Source of the DNA: Actinomycetospora straminea
Lineage (GTDB): Bacteria; Actinomycetota; Actinomycetes; Mycobacteriales; Pseudonocardiaceae
Length of the DNA: 64,000 bases
NCBI RefSeq assembly: GCF_028737255.1
Contig: NZ_JAQZAN010000012.1
Span: 124,001 to 188,000 of the forward strand
Direction: 5' to 3'
Shown here: positions 29,644 to 38,382 of the stretch, piece by piece
Numbering within the stretch: the stretch's first letter is position 1
Layout: each line of letters opens with the position of its first letter
The notes under the pieces: model-generated
Seen by the model: only the letters and a program-made list of their open reading frames with translations
The model's database searches: none
What the model was told of the DNA's origin: nothing
Program-made: the position numbers and the translations under genes

Positions 29644-32343
29644 GTGACCACGACGACGACCGAAGACCAGACCCCCAGCACCACGACCGACGGCCGCACG
29701 ACGCCGTCGACGTCCGACGTCCTGCCCGGCGGCGCCGTCGCCGACGACTTCACCCTCACCTGGACCGGCCTCGAGCCCGACGACGAGGGCCTGCGCGAGG
29801 CGCTGACCAGCACCGGCAACGGCTACTTCTGCACCCGCGGCGCGGCCGAGTGGGAGGACACCGACGCGCCCCGGCACTACGCCGGCACCTACGCCCACGG
29901 CGCGTACAACCGCGAGACGACGATCCTCGGCGGCCGCCCGGTCCTCAACGAGGACCTCGTCAACCTGCCGAACTGGCTCGTCCTCAAGCTGCGCATCGAG
30001 GGCGAGGAGGCCATCCGCCTCGACAACGTCGAGGTGCTGGACTACCGCCACTCCTACGACATCCGCACCGCGACGATCAGCCGCGACTTCCGCTTCCGCG
30101 ACCGCGCCGGGCGCGAGACGACACTGTCCAGCCGGCGCTTCGTCTCGATGGCGCACAGCCACCAGGCGGCGATGGAGTGGACGGTCACCGCCGAGAACTG
30201 GTCGGGCCGCATCGGGATCGTGTCGGCGATCGACGGCCGCGTCGACAACACGATGGTCGCCCGCTACCGCGACCTCGAGGGCCGCCACCTCGACCCCGTC
30301 ACGCCCCGGACGTTCGGGCCGGAGATCATCGCGCTGAAGGTGCGGACCCGGCAGTCGAACCTCTACGTCTCCGAGGCCGCCCGCACGCGGGTGTACCGGG
30401 GCCGGGGCCGCGGCTGGGAGAAGATCGAGCCCGCCCGCACGCTCCACCAGATGAACGACTACGTGCAGCAGGTGCTCGACCTCGACATCACCGAGGGCGA
30501 GACCGTGCGGGTCGAGAAGATCGTCTCGTTCTTCACCAGCCACGACAACGCGATCACCGAGACGCTGACCGCGGCCGGACGCCACGTCGAGCGCTACCCG
30601 GACTTCGCCGGCTGCCTGGCCGAGCACGTCGACGCCTGGGACGAGTACTGGGACGTCTGCGACCTCGAGGTCCCGGCCGAGCCGCGCGTGCAGCTGCTGC
30701 TGCGCTTCCACATGGCCCACGTCCTGCAGGTGTGCTCGCGGCACACCGCCCGCCACGACGCCGGCGTCCCCGCCCGCGGTCTGAACGGCGAGGCCTACCG
30801 CGGGCACGTGTTCTGGGACGAGCTGTACGTCTACCCGTTCCTCAACTACCGGCTCCCCGAGATCACGCGCGGCCTGCTGATGTACCGCTACCGCCGCCTC
30901 GCCGAGGCCCGCGCGGCCGCGGCCGAGGCCGGCTACCGCGGCGCGATGTTCCCGTGGCAGTCGGGCAGCGACGGCACCGAGGAGACGCAGGTCGTCCACC
31001 TCAACCCGCTGTCGGGCCAGTGGGACCCCGACCACTCCCACAACCAGCGCCACGTCAACGCCGCGATCTTCTACAACGTCTGGCAGTACTACCAGGCCAC
31101 CGACGACCTCGAGTTCCTGCGCGACTACGGCGCGGAGCTCATGCTCGAGATCGCCCGCTTCTGGGCCTCGATCGCGCACCGCAACCCCAACACCGGGCGC
31201 TACGAGATCCACGGCGTCATGGGGCCGGACGAGTTCCACGAGCGCTACCCCGGCGCGGACGCCGGCGGGCTGCGCAACAACGCCTACACCAACGTCATGG
31301 TCGCCTGGATCTGCGCGACCGCGCCGAAGGTCCTGGCGCTGCTGCCCAAGAGCCGCCGGCGCGCGCTGCGCAGCCGCCTCGGCATCACCGACGACGAGAT
31401 CGCGCGCTGGTCGGAGATGTGCACGTCGATGGCGGTGCCGACCCACCTCGACGACGACGGCCACGCCGTCATCACCCAGTTCGAGGGCTACGAGGCGCTC
31501 GACGAGCTCGACTGGGAGGGCTACCGGTCGAAGCACAAGAACATCCAGCGGATGGACCGCATCCTCAAGGCCGAGGGTGACGACCCCGACCGCTACAAGC
31601 TCGCCAAGCAGGCCGACGCGGTCATGCTGTTCTTCCTGTTCGGCGACGACGAGCTGCGCGAGATCTTCTCCCGGCTCGGCTACGACGAGATCGCCCACGA
31701 CGGCGACCTCGCGCGGCGCACCATCGCCTACTACGACCGGCGCACCTCGCACGGCTCGACGCTCTCGCTCGTCGCGCACGCCGCGGTGCTGGCCGGCATC
31801 GACCCCGAGAGCTCCTGGGAGCGCTTCCTCGTCGCCGTCGAGTCCGACATCGGCGACGTGCAGGGCGGCACCACCAAGGAGGGCATCCACATGGGGGTCA
31901 TGTCGGGGACCCTCGACCTGCTCCAGCGGGCCTACCTCGGCGCCGGGGCCCGCGACGGCGTGCTGACGTTCTCGCCGCGCCTGACGCTGCGCCTCGACGG
32001 GCTCGCGCTCTCGCTGGTGTTCCAGGGCACGACGCTGCGCGTCTCGGTCGCCGACGGCGCGATGACCGTCGCCGTGCAGTCCGAGGGCTTCAGCCACCCG
32101 GTCCGCATCGGCCTCGGCGACGAGGTCCGCGAGCTCGGCGCCGGCCAGGAGTGGACGGTGCCCCTCGACCGCGACGGCCGGATCGGCCCCGGCGCGACGT
32201 CCGCGTCGGGCTCGACGTCCGCGGCGGGCGGCGACAGCACCGGCGGCACCGGCGGCACCGGCGGCGCCGGCGCGACCGACCACGGCACCGCCTCGATCCC
32301 GACGACCACCGGCGGGCACGACCACGAAGGGAACGGCGCATGA
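29644..32343 (+). CDS. GH65 disaccharide phosphorylase (trehalose/maltose type)
   Basis: An 899-residue glycoside hydrolase family 65 enzyme. The beta-sandwich N-terminal domain starts near residue 35 (FTLTWTGLEPDDEGL). The alpha/alpha barrel includes GLNGEAYRGHVFWDELYVYP and the catalytic acid Glu in GVMGPDEFHERYP. KQADAVMLFFLF and the phosphate-binding RTSHGSTLS and GGTTKEGIHMG segments follow. Phosphorolysis of an alpha-glucoside gives beta-glucose-1-phosphate and glucose; the next genes (beta-phosphoglucomutase and glucokinase) handle both products. Substrate could be trehalose, maltose, kojibiose or nigerose; otsB favours trehalose. The first 30 and last 60 residues are Thr/Ser/Gly-rich tails (TGGTGGTGGAGAT near the end). 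The stop overlaps the mutase gene. Confidence 0.88.
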   Translation: MTTTTTEDQTPSTTTDGRTTPSTSDVLPGGAVADDFTLTWTGLEPDDEGLREALTSTGNGYFCTRGAAEWEDTDAPRHYAGTYAHGAYNRETTILGGRPVLNEDLVNLPNWLVLKLRIEGEEAIRLDNVEVLDYRHSYDIRTATISRDFRFRDRAGRETTLSSRRFVSMAHSHQAAMEWTVTAENWSGRIGIVSAIDGRVDNTMVARYRDLEGRHLDPVTPRTFGPEIIALKVRTRQSNLYVSEAARTRVYRGRGRGWEKIEPARTLHQMNDYVQQVLDLDITEGETVRVEKIVSFFTSHDNAITETLTAAGRHVERYPDFAGCLAEHVDAWDEYWDVCDLEVPAEPRVQLLLRFHMAHVLQVCSRHTARHDAGVPARGLNGEAYRGHVFWDELYVYPFLNYRLPEITRGLLMYRYRRLAEARAAAAEAGYRGAMFPWQSGSDGTEETQVVHLNPLSGQWDPDHSHNQRHVNAAIFYNVWQYYQATDDLEFLRDYGAELMLEIARFWASIAHRNPNTGRYEIHGVMGPDEFHERYPGADAGGLRNNAYTNVMVAWICATAPKVLALLPKSRRRALRSRLGITDDEIARWSEMCTSMAVPTHLDDDGHAVITQFEGYEALDELDWEGYRSKHKNIQRMDRILKAEGDDPDRYKLAKQADAVMLFFLFGDDELREIFSRLGYDEIAHDGDLARRTIAYYDRRTSHGSTLSLVAHAAVLAGIDPESSWERFLVAVESDIGDVQGGTTKEGIHMGVMSGTLDLLQRAYLGAGARDGVLTFSPRLTLRLDGLALSLVFQGTTLRVSVADGAMTVAVQSEGFSHPVRIGLGDEVRELGAGQEWTVPLDRDGRIGPGATSASGSTSAAGGDSTGGTGGTGGAGATDHGTASIPTTTGGHDHEGNGA

Positions 32344-33089
32344 GCGGGTACAGCGGAGCGATCTTCGACGTGGACGGGGTCCTCGTCGACTCGCCGCACG
32401 AGGAGGCCTGGCGCGAGTCCCTGCGCGAGCTCATGGAGGGCCCGTGGTCGGACATCGTCGCGCAGACGAGCTACGCACCGGAGAAGTTCACGCCGGCGCT
32501 CTACCACGAGCGGATGTCGGGCAAGCCGCGCAAGGCCGGCGCCACCGCGGCGCTCGAGTACTTCGGCGTCCCCGACATCGACCGGCGCGTGCAGGAGTAC
32601 GGCGAGTACAAGCAGGAGATGATCATCCGGCTGATCTCGGAGGGTCGCTTCTCGGCCTACGACGACGCCGTGCGCTTCGTCGTCGAGGTCAAGCAGTCCG
32701 GCATCCCCATCGCCGCCGCCTCGTCGTCGAAGAACGCGAAGCTCTTCCTCGAGCGCGTCGACCTGACGCGGTTCGGGGCGGAGGGCAACCTCCACGGCTA
32801 CTTCGACGTGGACGTCTCCGGCCGTGACTTCGCGCAGGGCAAGCCCAACCCGGAGATCTTCCTGACCGCGGCCGCCGAGCTCGGTGTCGACCCGGCGAAC
32901 GCGTTCGTCGCGGAGGACGCGGTCAACGGCATCCAGGCGGCGAAGGCCGGCGGCTTCGGCGCGCTCGGGGTGTCCCGCGCCGACGACGTCGACGCGCTCG
33001 CCGCCGAGGGCGCGGACGTGGTCGTCACCGACATGGGCGAGATCGACCTGTCCGCTCTGGCCCGGGGCGAGCTGGTGAAGAAGTCATGA
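32340..33089 (+). CDS. Beta-phosphoglucomutase (HAD)
   Basis: A 249-residue HAD enzyme. Motif 1 is AIFDVDGVLVDSPHEEAW with two Asp, the cap contains RMSGKPRKAG, motif 2 is AAASSSKNAK, motif 3 Lys is in GKPNPEIF and motif 4 is AEDAVNGIQAAKAGG. The paired Asp-x-Asp and SSSKN segment fit the beta-phosphoglucomutase subgroup, which turns beta-glucose-1-phosphate into glucose-6-phosphate. It is therefore the natural partner of the GH65 phosphorylase. ATG 32340 overlaps the GH65 stop (ATGA) and its stop overlaps the glucokinase start in the same manner. Confidence 0.88.
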   Translation: MSGYSGAIFDVDGVLVDSPHEEAWRESLRELMEGPWSDIVAQTSYAPEKFTPALYHERMSGKPRKAGATAALEYFGVPDIDRRVQEYGEYKQEMIIRLISEGRFSAYDDAVRFVVEVKQSGIPIAAASSSKNAKLFLERVDLTRFGAEGNLHGYFDVDVSGRDFAQGKPNPEIFLTAAAELGVDPANAFVAEDAVNGIQAAKAGGFGALGVSRADDVDALAAEGADVVVTDMGEIDLSALARGELVKKS

Positions 33090-34063
33090 GCGAGCTGACC
33101 GTCGGCGTCGACGTCGGCGGCACCAAGATCGCGGCGGGCGTCGTCGACGACAGTGGCAAGCTCCTCGCGTCGACCCGCCGGGAGACCCCGGCGACCGACA
33201 CCCACATGGTGCTCGAGGCCATCGCCGACGCTGTCCGCGAGCTGCGCGCCGGCCACGACGTCACCGCCGTCGGCATCGGAGCGGCCGGGTTCGTCGACGC
33301 CGCCCGGGCCAAGGTCATGTTCGCGCCGAACCTCGCGTGGCGCGACGAGGACCTGCGCGGCCAGCTGTCGGCGGCCCTCGAGCTGCCCGTGGTGGTCGAG
33401 AACGACGCGAACGCCGTCGCGTGGGCGGAGTCCCGCTTCGGCGCGGGCCGCGACCACGACGACCTCGTCGCGATCACGATCGGCACGGGGGTCGGCGGCG
33501 GCATCGTCACCAACGGGCGGCTGCTGCGCGGCGGGTTCGGGGTGGCCGCCGAGATCGGCCACATCACGATGGTCCCGTACGGCCGCCGGTGCGGCTGCGG
33601 GTTGCAGGGCTGCTGGGAGCAGTACGGCTCGGGCCGCGCGCTGCTCACCGAGGCCCTCGAGATCGCGCGGCACTCGCCGGCGTTCGCCGCGGGCCTCATC
33701 GCGGCGGCCGGCGGCGACCCCGAGGCGATCACCGGCGAGATGGTCACCGCGACCGCCCAGCAGGGCGACGTGGGCGCGCTGCACTGCTTCGACGAGATCG
33801 GCCGCTGGATCGGCCTCGGTCTCGCCCAGCTCGCGGCGGTGCTCGACCCCACCCTCTTCGTCATCGGCGGCGGCGTGTCCGCGGCGGGCGAGGTGCTGCG
33901 GGGACGGGTCGAGGAGGTCTTCCGGGCCAACCTCACGGGGCGCGGCCACCGGCCCGTCGCCGAGGTGCGGCTCGCGGAGATGGGGTGGGAATCCGGCATG
34001 GTCGGCGCCGCCGACCTCGCCCGGACCAATTTCGACAGTGCCGTACCGGGGAGTGACCGATGA
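33086..34063 (+). CDS. glk: ROK-family glucokinase
   Basis: A 325-residue sugar kinase. Phosphate-1 motif GVDVGGTKIAAGVVD, the catalytic VVVENDANAVAWAE, ITIGTGVGGGIV, GVAAEIGHIT with the ROK His, and the zinc motif CGCGLQGCWEQY are all present, and there is no helix-turn-helix domain. This distinguishes it from the ROK regulator at 27311. It phosphorylates the free glucose released by the phosphorylase, or imported sugar, using ATP or polyphosphate. ATG 33086 overlaps the mutase stop, and the stop overlaps the transporter start by four bases. Confidence 0.9.
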   Translation: MSELTVGVDVGGTKIAAGVVDDSGKLLASTRRETPATDTHMVLEAIADAVRELRAGHDVTAVGIGAAGFVDAARAKVMFAPNLAWRDEDLRGQLSAALELPVVVENDANAVAWAESRFGAGRDHDDLVAITIGTGVGGGIVTNGRLLRGGFGVAAEIGHITMVPYGRRCGCGLQGCWEQYGSGRALLTEALEIARHSPAFAAGLIAAAGGDPEAITGEMVTATAQQGDVGALHCFDEIGRWIGLGLAQLAAVLDPTLFVIGGGVSAAGEVLRGRVEEVFRANLTGRGHRPVAEVRLAEMGWESGMVGAADLARTNFDSAVPGSDR

Positions 34064-35508
34064 CCAGTCCAGGATCGGGGTCGGGCGCGCCCGGCTCACG
34101 GGAGAAGACGACCGCCAAGGCGATCCTCATCTCCATCGTCGCCGCCGTGGGCGGCTTCCTCTTCGGCTTCGACTCGAGCGTCATCAACGGCGCGGTCGAC
34201 GCCATCAACTCGCAGTTCGGGCTGGAGAGCAGCCCCTTCCTGTCCGGGTTCGCGGTGGCGGTGGCGCTGCTCGGCTCGGCGGTCGGCGCGTGGTTCGCCG
34301 GCCCGACGGCCGACCGCTACGGCCGCGTCCGCGTCATGCTCATCGCCGCCGCCGCGTTCGCGATCAGCTCGATCCTGTCCGGCCTCGCGTTCGCCGTGTG
34401 GGACCTCATCCTGTGGCGCTTCATCGCCGGCATCGGCATCGGCATCGCCTCGGTGATCGCGCCGGCCTACATCGCCGAGATCGCGCCCGCGCACATCCGC
34501 GGCCGCCTGGCCTCGCTGCAGCAGATGGCCATCGTGCTCGGCATCTTCGTCGCGCTGCTCTCGGACGCGCTGCTCGCCAACGCCGCCGGCTCGGCGGCGA
34601 ACGTGCTGTTCCTCGGCGCCGAGGCCTGGCGCTGGATGTTCATCGTCGGCGTCATCCCGGCGGTCATCTACGCGATCCTCGCCCTGCGGATCCCCGAGTC
34701 GCCGCGCTACCTCGTGGCCAAGGGCCGCAACGACGAAGCGGCCGTGGTGCTGGCGAACGTGCTGGGGTCGTCGACCGACGCCGTCCAGCACAAGATCGGT
34801 GAGATCGCGGACAGCCTGCGCCGCGAGGACAAGCCCAGCCTGCGGGACCTCACCGCGCCCGGCACCGGCCTGCGCCCGATCGTCTGGATCGGCATCCTGC
34901 TGTCGGTCTTCCAGCAGTTCGTCGGCATCAACGTGATCTTCTACTACTCGACGACGCTGTGGCAGGCCGTCGGGTTCTCCGAGAGCGACTCGTTCTTCGC
35001 GTCGGTCATCAACTCGCTGGTCAACGTGGTCTCGACGATCGTCGCGATCCTCATCGTCGACCGCGTCGGCCGGAAGCCGATGCTGCTCGGCGGCTCGGCC
35101 GGCATGGTGGTGACGCTCGCCGTCATGGCGGTCGCGTTCTCGCAGGCGGTGGAGACGGTCGGTGCCGACGGCGAGCTCTCGCCCAGCCTGCCGGGCGTCT
35201 GGGGCCCGGTCGCCCTGGTCGCCGCCAACCTCTACGTGGTCTCCTTCGCGGTCACGTGGGGCCCGGTCGTCTGGGTGCTGCTCGGCGAGATCTTCCCGAA
35301 CTGGCTGCGGGCCGCCGCGCTCGCCGTCGCCGCCGCCGCGCAGTGGATGGCGAACTTCGTGGTCACGGTGACGTTCCAGGCGCTCGCCGACCTCAGCCTG
35401 GCGTTCGCCTACGGCATCTACGCCGCCATGGCCCTGCTCTCCTTCTTCTTCGTCGCGCGGTACGTGCAGGAGACGAAGGGCAAGGAGCTCGAGGAGATGG
35501 TCGGCTGA
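34060..35508 (+). CDS. Sugar porter (MFS, GlcP/XylE type)
   Basis: A 482-residue transporter with 12 hydrophobic helices. Sugar-porter marks are clear: GGFLFGFDSSVINGA in helix 1, GPTADRYGRVRVML, RFIAGIGIGIASVIAPAYIAE, the PESPRYLV loop end, QQFVGINVIFYYST in helix 7, VDRVGRKPML, and the final QETKGKELEEM. It imports a sugar with protons across the inner membrane. As the last gene of the otsB operon (ATG 34060 overlapping the kinase stop) it is likely to take up the disaccharide or glucose that the operon metabolises. A 13+7-bp hairpin follows. Confidence 0.88.
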   Translation: MTSPGSGSGAPGSREKTTAKAILISIVAAVGGFLFGFDSSVINGAVDAINSQFGLESSPFLSGFAVAVALLGSAVGAWFAGPTADRYGRVRVMLIAAAAFAISSILSGLAFAVWDLILWRFIAGIGIGIASVIAPAYIAEIAPAHIRGRLASLQQMAIVLGIFVALLSDALLANAAGSAANVLFLGAEAWRWMFIVGVIPAVIYAILALRIPESPRYLVAKGRNDEAAVVLANVLGSSTDAVQHKIGEIADSLRREDKPSLRDLTAPGTGLRPIVWIGILLSVFQQFVGINVIFYYSTTLWQAVGFSESDSFFASVINSLVNVVSTIVAILIVDRVGRKPMLLGGSAGMVVTLAVMAVAFSQAVETVGADGELSPSLPGVWGPVALVAANLYVVSFAVTWGPVVWVLLGEIFPNWLRAAALAVAAAAQWMANFVVTVTFQALADLSLAFAYGIYAAMALLSFFFVARYVQETKGKELEEMVG

Positions 35509-35526
35509 CCTCTGCGCGCTGGGGGA

Positions 35527-35573
35527 GCGAGGGTGACGTTCGCTGCGTGGGACGCAGCGGACGTCACCCTCGC
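35527..35573 (+). terminator. Large two-tier hairpin after sugar operon
   Basis: Outer arms GCGAGGGTGACGT / ACGTCACCCTCGC (13 bp), inner arms GCTGCGT / ACGCAGC (7 bp), loop GGG. It closes the sugar operon 18 bases after the transporter stop, before the pimA promoter. It shares GGGACGCAGCG with the palindrome array at 26999-27221. Confidence 0.75.
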
Positions 35574-35620
35574 CCCGACGGGCCCGTGTGCCGGCGGTGG
35601 TCACGGGGGTCCGACGCGCG

Positions 35621-35631
35621 GTCGATAGGCT
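35621..35631 (+). promoter_or_regulatory. pimA promoter -10 region
   Basis: GTCGATAGGCT, identical to the sequence before thrS. TAGGCT at 35626-35631 lies nine bases before the pimA ATG, which suggests a leaderless or near-leaderless transcript. Confidence 0.5.
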
Positions 35632-35640
35632 GGGCGCGCC

Positions 35641-36837
35641 ATGCGCATCGGGATCGTGTGTCCGTACTCGCTGGACGTGGCCGGCGGGGTCCAGGCCCAC
35701 GTCCTCGACCTCGCCCGCGCGCTGACGGGCCTGGGCCACCACGTCGACGTCCTCGCGCCGGCCGGTGACGACACCCCGGTGCCGGCGGGGGTGACGCGCG
35801 CGGGGCGCTCGCTCGGCATCCCGTACAACGGCTCGGTGGCCCGGCTGACGTTCGGGCCGGTCTCGCTCGCGCGGGTGCGGCGGTGGCTGCGCGACGGGAA
35901 CTTCGACGTCCTGCACGTCCACGAGCCGACCGCGCCGAGCCTGTCGTTCCTCGCGCTGGTGGTGGCCGAGGGCCCGGTGGTGGCGACGTTCCACACCTCG
36001 ACGCCGCGCTCGCGCACCATGACCTTCTTCGAGCCGGTGCTGCGCCCGCTGCTCGAGCGCGTCACGGCCCGGATCGCGGTGTCGCCGCTGGCGCGCCAGG
36101 TCTACGTCGAGCACCTCGGCGGCGACGCCGTCGAGATCCCCAACGGGGTGGACGTCGCGGCCTTCGCGGATGCGCCGCCGCTGCCAGGGCACGGCCACCA
36201 CGGGAACGGGGCCACGGTCGGGTTCGTCGGGCGCTACACCGAGCCCCGCAAGGGCATGCCGCTGCTGCTCGAGGCCCTGCGCCCGCTCGCCCCCACCCGC
36301 CCCGACCTGCGGCTGCTCGTGGTCGGCCGCGGCGACGAGGACGAGCTGCGCGAGCAGGCGGGCCCCGAGCTCGCCGACCGCATCGAGCTCCTCGGCGCCG
36401 TCGACGAGGCCACCAAGGCGTCGATGCTCGCCTCGGTGGACCTGCTCGCCACGCCCAACACCGGCGGCGAGAGCTTCGGCGTCGTGCTCGCCGAGGGCAT
36501 GGCGGCCGGCGCGCCGATCGTCGCGAGCGACATCGACGCCTTCCGCCGCGTGCTCGGCGAGCCGCCGGCGGGCGTCGCGGTGCCGAGCGGGGACGCCGCG
36601 GCGTGGGGCGCGGCCATCGCGGCGCTCCTCGACGACCCCGCCCGGCGCGACGCCCTGCGCCTCGCCGGGCGGCGTCGCGTAGCGGCCTTCGACTGGTCGG
36701 TGGTCGCCGCCGCCGTCCTGCGGGTGTACGAGGTCGCCGTGGCGGCCGATCCCCGGCGCGTCGCCGCGAGCCCCCTCCCGAGGAGGGCGGACCGCGCGCC
36801 GGCCGGCGCGGGCCACGACCTACCGTCGTCCCCGTGA
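35641..36837 (+). CDS. pimA: Phosphatidylinositol alpha-mannosyltransferase
   Basis: A 398-residue GT4 glycosyltransferase with the GT-B fold. It opens MRIGIVCPYSLDVAGGVQAHV (Gly-rich acceptor loop), has the acceptor-side HVHEP and ATFHTSTPRS, then the donor-site VGRYTEPRKGMP (Arg and Lys binding GDP-mannose) and the EX7E element in TPNTGGESFGVVLAEG. PimA puts the first mannose on phosphatidylinositol at the inner face of the membrane. The last 40 residues are a basic/Pro tail. Its stop overlaps the LemA-NUDIX gene by four bases. Upstream partners pgsA and patA have been separated from it by the sugar operon. Confidence 0.93.
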   Translation: MRIGIVCPYSLDVAGGVQAHVLDLARALTGLGHHVDVLAPAGDDTPVPAGVTRAGRSLGIPYNGSVARLTFGPVSLARVRRWLRDGNFDVLHVHEPTAPSLSFLALVVAEGPVVATFHTSTPRSRTMTFFEPVLRPLLERVTARIAVSPLARQVYVEHLGGDAVEIPNGVDVAAFADAPPLPGHGHHGNGATVGFVGRYTEPRKGMPLLLEALRPLAPTRPDLRLLVVGRGDEDELREQAGPELADRIELLGAVDEATKASMLASVDLLATPNTGGESFGVVLAEGMAAGAPIVASDIDAFRRVLGEPPAGVAVPSGDAAAWGAAIAALLDDPARRDALRLAGRRRVAAFDWSVVAAAVLRVYEVAVAADPRRVAASPLPRRADRAPAGAGHDLPSSP

Positions 36838-37886
36838 CCCTCCTCGGCCCCACCGGCGTGCTGGTGGTCATCGTCGTCACCGCGGTCCTGCTGCTGGTGA
36901 TCGTCACCGCGGCGGTGCTCGTCGCCCGGGCCCGTCGGCTGGACCGGCTGCACGTGCGCACCGATGCCGCGGCCGCGGGCCTCGCGGCCGTGCTCGACCG
37001 GCGCGCGGCCATCGTGCGGGCCATCGCCGCGACGGCCGGGCCGGTCGCGCTCGCGGACGGCGACCGCCGGGCCCTGCGCGCCGCGGCCCGTGCGGCCACC
37101 GCGACGCGCGCCGCCGGCGAGGGGGTCCTCGACACCGAGCGCGAGGAGGCCGAGAACGACCTGACCCGCGCGCTCGTCCCGCTCGACACCGCGGCGCTGC
37201 CCGCCGACCTGGCCGCCGAGCTCGCCGACGTCCACGCCCGCGTCTCGGTCGCCCGGCGGATCTACAACGACGCGGTGCGCGACACCCGCGCGCTGCGCGG
37301 ACGGCGGATGGTGCGCTGGCTGCGCCTCGCGGGCACGGCCCCGATGCCGCCGTACTTCGAGATCGCAGAGCCGGGCCCCGACGGCGTGGTGGTCGAGCCC
37401 GCCGCGGTGCACGTGGCCCAGGACGCGGTGCGCGCCGTGGTCGTCGACGACGACGGGCGGGTGCTGCTGTTCGAGGGCGTCGACCCGGCCCGGCCGGCCG
37501 AGGCGTTCTGGTTCGCCCCCGGCGGGGGCGTCGCGACCGGCGAGGACCCCGTGGCCGCCGTCGCGCGCACGGTGGGGGAGGAGACGGGGCTCGAGGTCGC
37601 CGCCGAGCAGGTCCGCGGGCCGCTCTGGGTACGCGAGGTGGTCTTCGAGGCCGACGGCACCACCTACGCCGGGCGCGAGCTCTTCCACGCCGTGCACGTC
37701 CCTTCCGGCGAGATCGACGCGACGGCGTTCACCGAGCACGAGGCCCGGACGGTGCGCGGGCACCGCTGGTGGACCCCCGCCGAGCTCGCGGTGACCCTCG
37801 ACGTCGTGCACCCGCACCAGCTGCCCGACCTGCTCGCCGACCCCCGGTCGCTCGAGCCCGGCCCGGTGCCGCTCGCGATCCACTAG
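36834..37886 (+). CDS. LemA-like/NUDIX fusion membrane protein
   Basis: A 350-residue protein. A single N-terminal helix (VLVVIVVTAVLLLVIVTAAV) is followed by a LemA-type helical domain (about 30-175): LDRLHVRTDAAAAGL, DRRAAIVRAIAA, then VSVARRIYNDAVRDTRALR and MPPYFEI, the usual LemA end. After it is a NUDIX hydrolase (about 195-310) with GGGVATGEDPVAAV then ARTVGEETGL. The box should read REUXEEXGU; here the first Glu is Thr, while the key EE pair is kept. The M. tuberculosis gene at this place, Rv2609c, is also a membrane NUDIX protein (recalled). GTG 36834 overlaps the pimA stop; TACCGT seven bases before it could also start a leaderless transcript. The substrate is unknown. Confidence 0.75.
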   Translation: MTLLGPTGVLVVIVVTAVLLLVIVTAAVLVARARRLDRLHVRTDAAAAGLAAVLDRRAAIVRAIAATAGPVALADGDRRALRAAARAATATRAAGEGVLDTEREEAENDLTRALVPLDTAALPADLAAELADVHARVSVARRIYNDAVRDTRALRGRRMVRWLRLAGTAPMPPYFEIAEPGPDGVVVEPAAVHVAQDAVRAVVVDDDGRVLLFEGVDPARPAEAFWFAPGGGVATGEDPVAAVARTVGEETGLEVAAEQVRGPLWVREVVFEADGTTYAGRELFHAVHVPSGEIDATAFTEHEARTVRGHRWWTPAELAVTLDVVHPHQLPDLLADPRSLEPGPVPLAIH

Positions 37887-37910
37887 CCCACCACCAGGTG
37901 CGCCTCCGGC

Positions 37911-37958
37911 GCTCGTGAGCAGAAAGAAGTGCTGGAGCACTTCTTTCTGCTCACGAGC
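37911..37958. terminator. Perfect 23-bp-arm palindrome between convergent genes
   Basis: The arms at 37911-37933 and 37936-37958 are perfectly complementary over 23 bp around a GG centre; they begin GCTCGTGAGCAGAAAG and end CTTTCTGCTCACGAGC. An outer helix continues with AGGTGC (37896-37901) against GCACCT (37966-37971). The stop codon of the minus-strand VOC gene lies inside it. It can terminate both convergent genes. Confidence 0.85.
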
Positions 37959-38367
37959 CCGAAGGGCACCTAGCGGCGTCCTCGTACGCGGCGCCGACGG
38001 GGATCTCGGTGATCACGTCGACGAGCACGCCGGCCGGGTCGGCGACGATGAAGTGGCGCTGGCCGAACTCCTCGGAGCGCAGGTCGAGCTCGGGGCGCAG
38101 GCCCCCGCGCACGACGAGCCGCTCGTACTCGGCGTCGACGTCGGGCACCTCGACGTTGAGCAGCAGCCCCCGGGCCGGGGTGCGGAAACCGGCGGGCACG
38201 GTCGGGTGGTCGGCGGCGACGAAGGCCAGCTCGTGGGCGCCGCGGCGCAGGCTGACGTACCAGTCGACGGCGAAGACCACCTCGAAGCCGAAGCGCTCGA
38301 CCCAGAAGCGGCGGGAGGCGTCGACGTCGGCGACGCCGAGAACGGGGTAGAAGCCGGTCGGTCCCAT
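37951..38367 (-). CDS. VOC/glyoxalase-fold protein
   Basis: A 138-residue vicinal-oxygen-chelate fold protein. It begins [30 protein letters not shown], the usual first beta-alpha-beta-beta-beta unit (shown in parts: [13 protein letters not shown] and [10 protein letters not shown]). It then has [17 protein letters not shown] and [16 protein letters not shown] as the second unit. VOC proteins include dioxygenases, glyoxalases and antibiotic-binding proteins. The start ATG 38367 follows AAAGGACACG. The divergent TetR gene and the twin operators between them indicate ligand-induced expression. The reading frame ends within the giant palindrome (TGA 37951-37953). Confidence 0.8.
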   Translation of the reverse strand: MGPTGFYPVLGVADVDASRRFWVERFGFEVVFAVDWYVSLRRGAHELAFVAADHPTVPAGFRTPARGLLLNVEVPDVDAEYERLVVRGGLRPELDLRSEEFGQRHFIVADPAGVLVDVITEIPVGAAYEDAARCPSGS

Positions 38368-38382
38368 GGGCGTGTCCTTTCG

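Noticed and set aside
29395-32325. A 976-codon minus-strand open frame opposite the GH65 gene
   Set aside because: Its composition mirrors the GH65 codons in reverse; there are no motifs, and the plus-strand GH65 signature is unambiguous.
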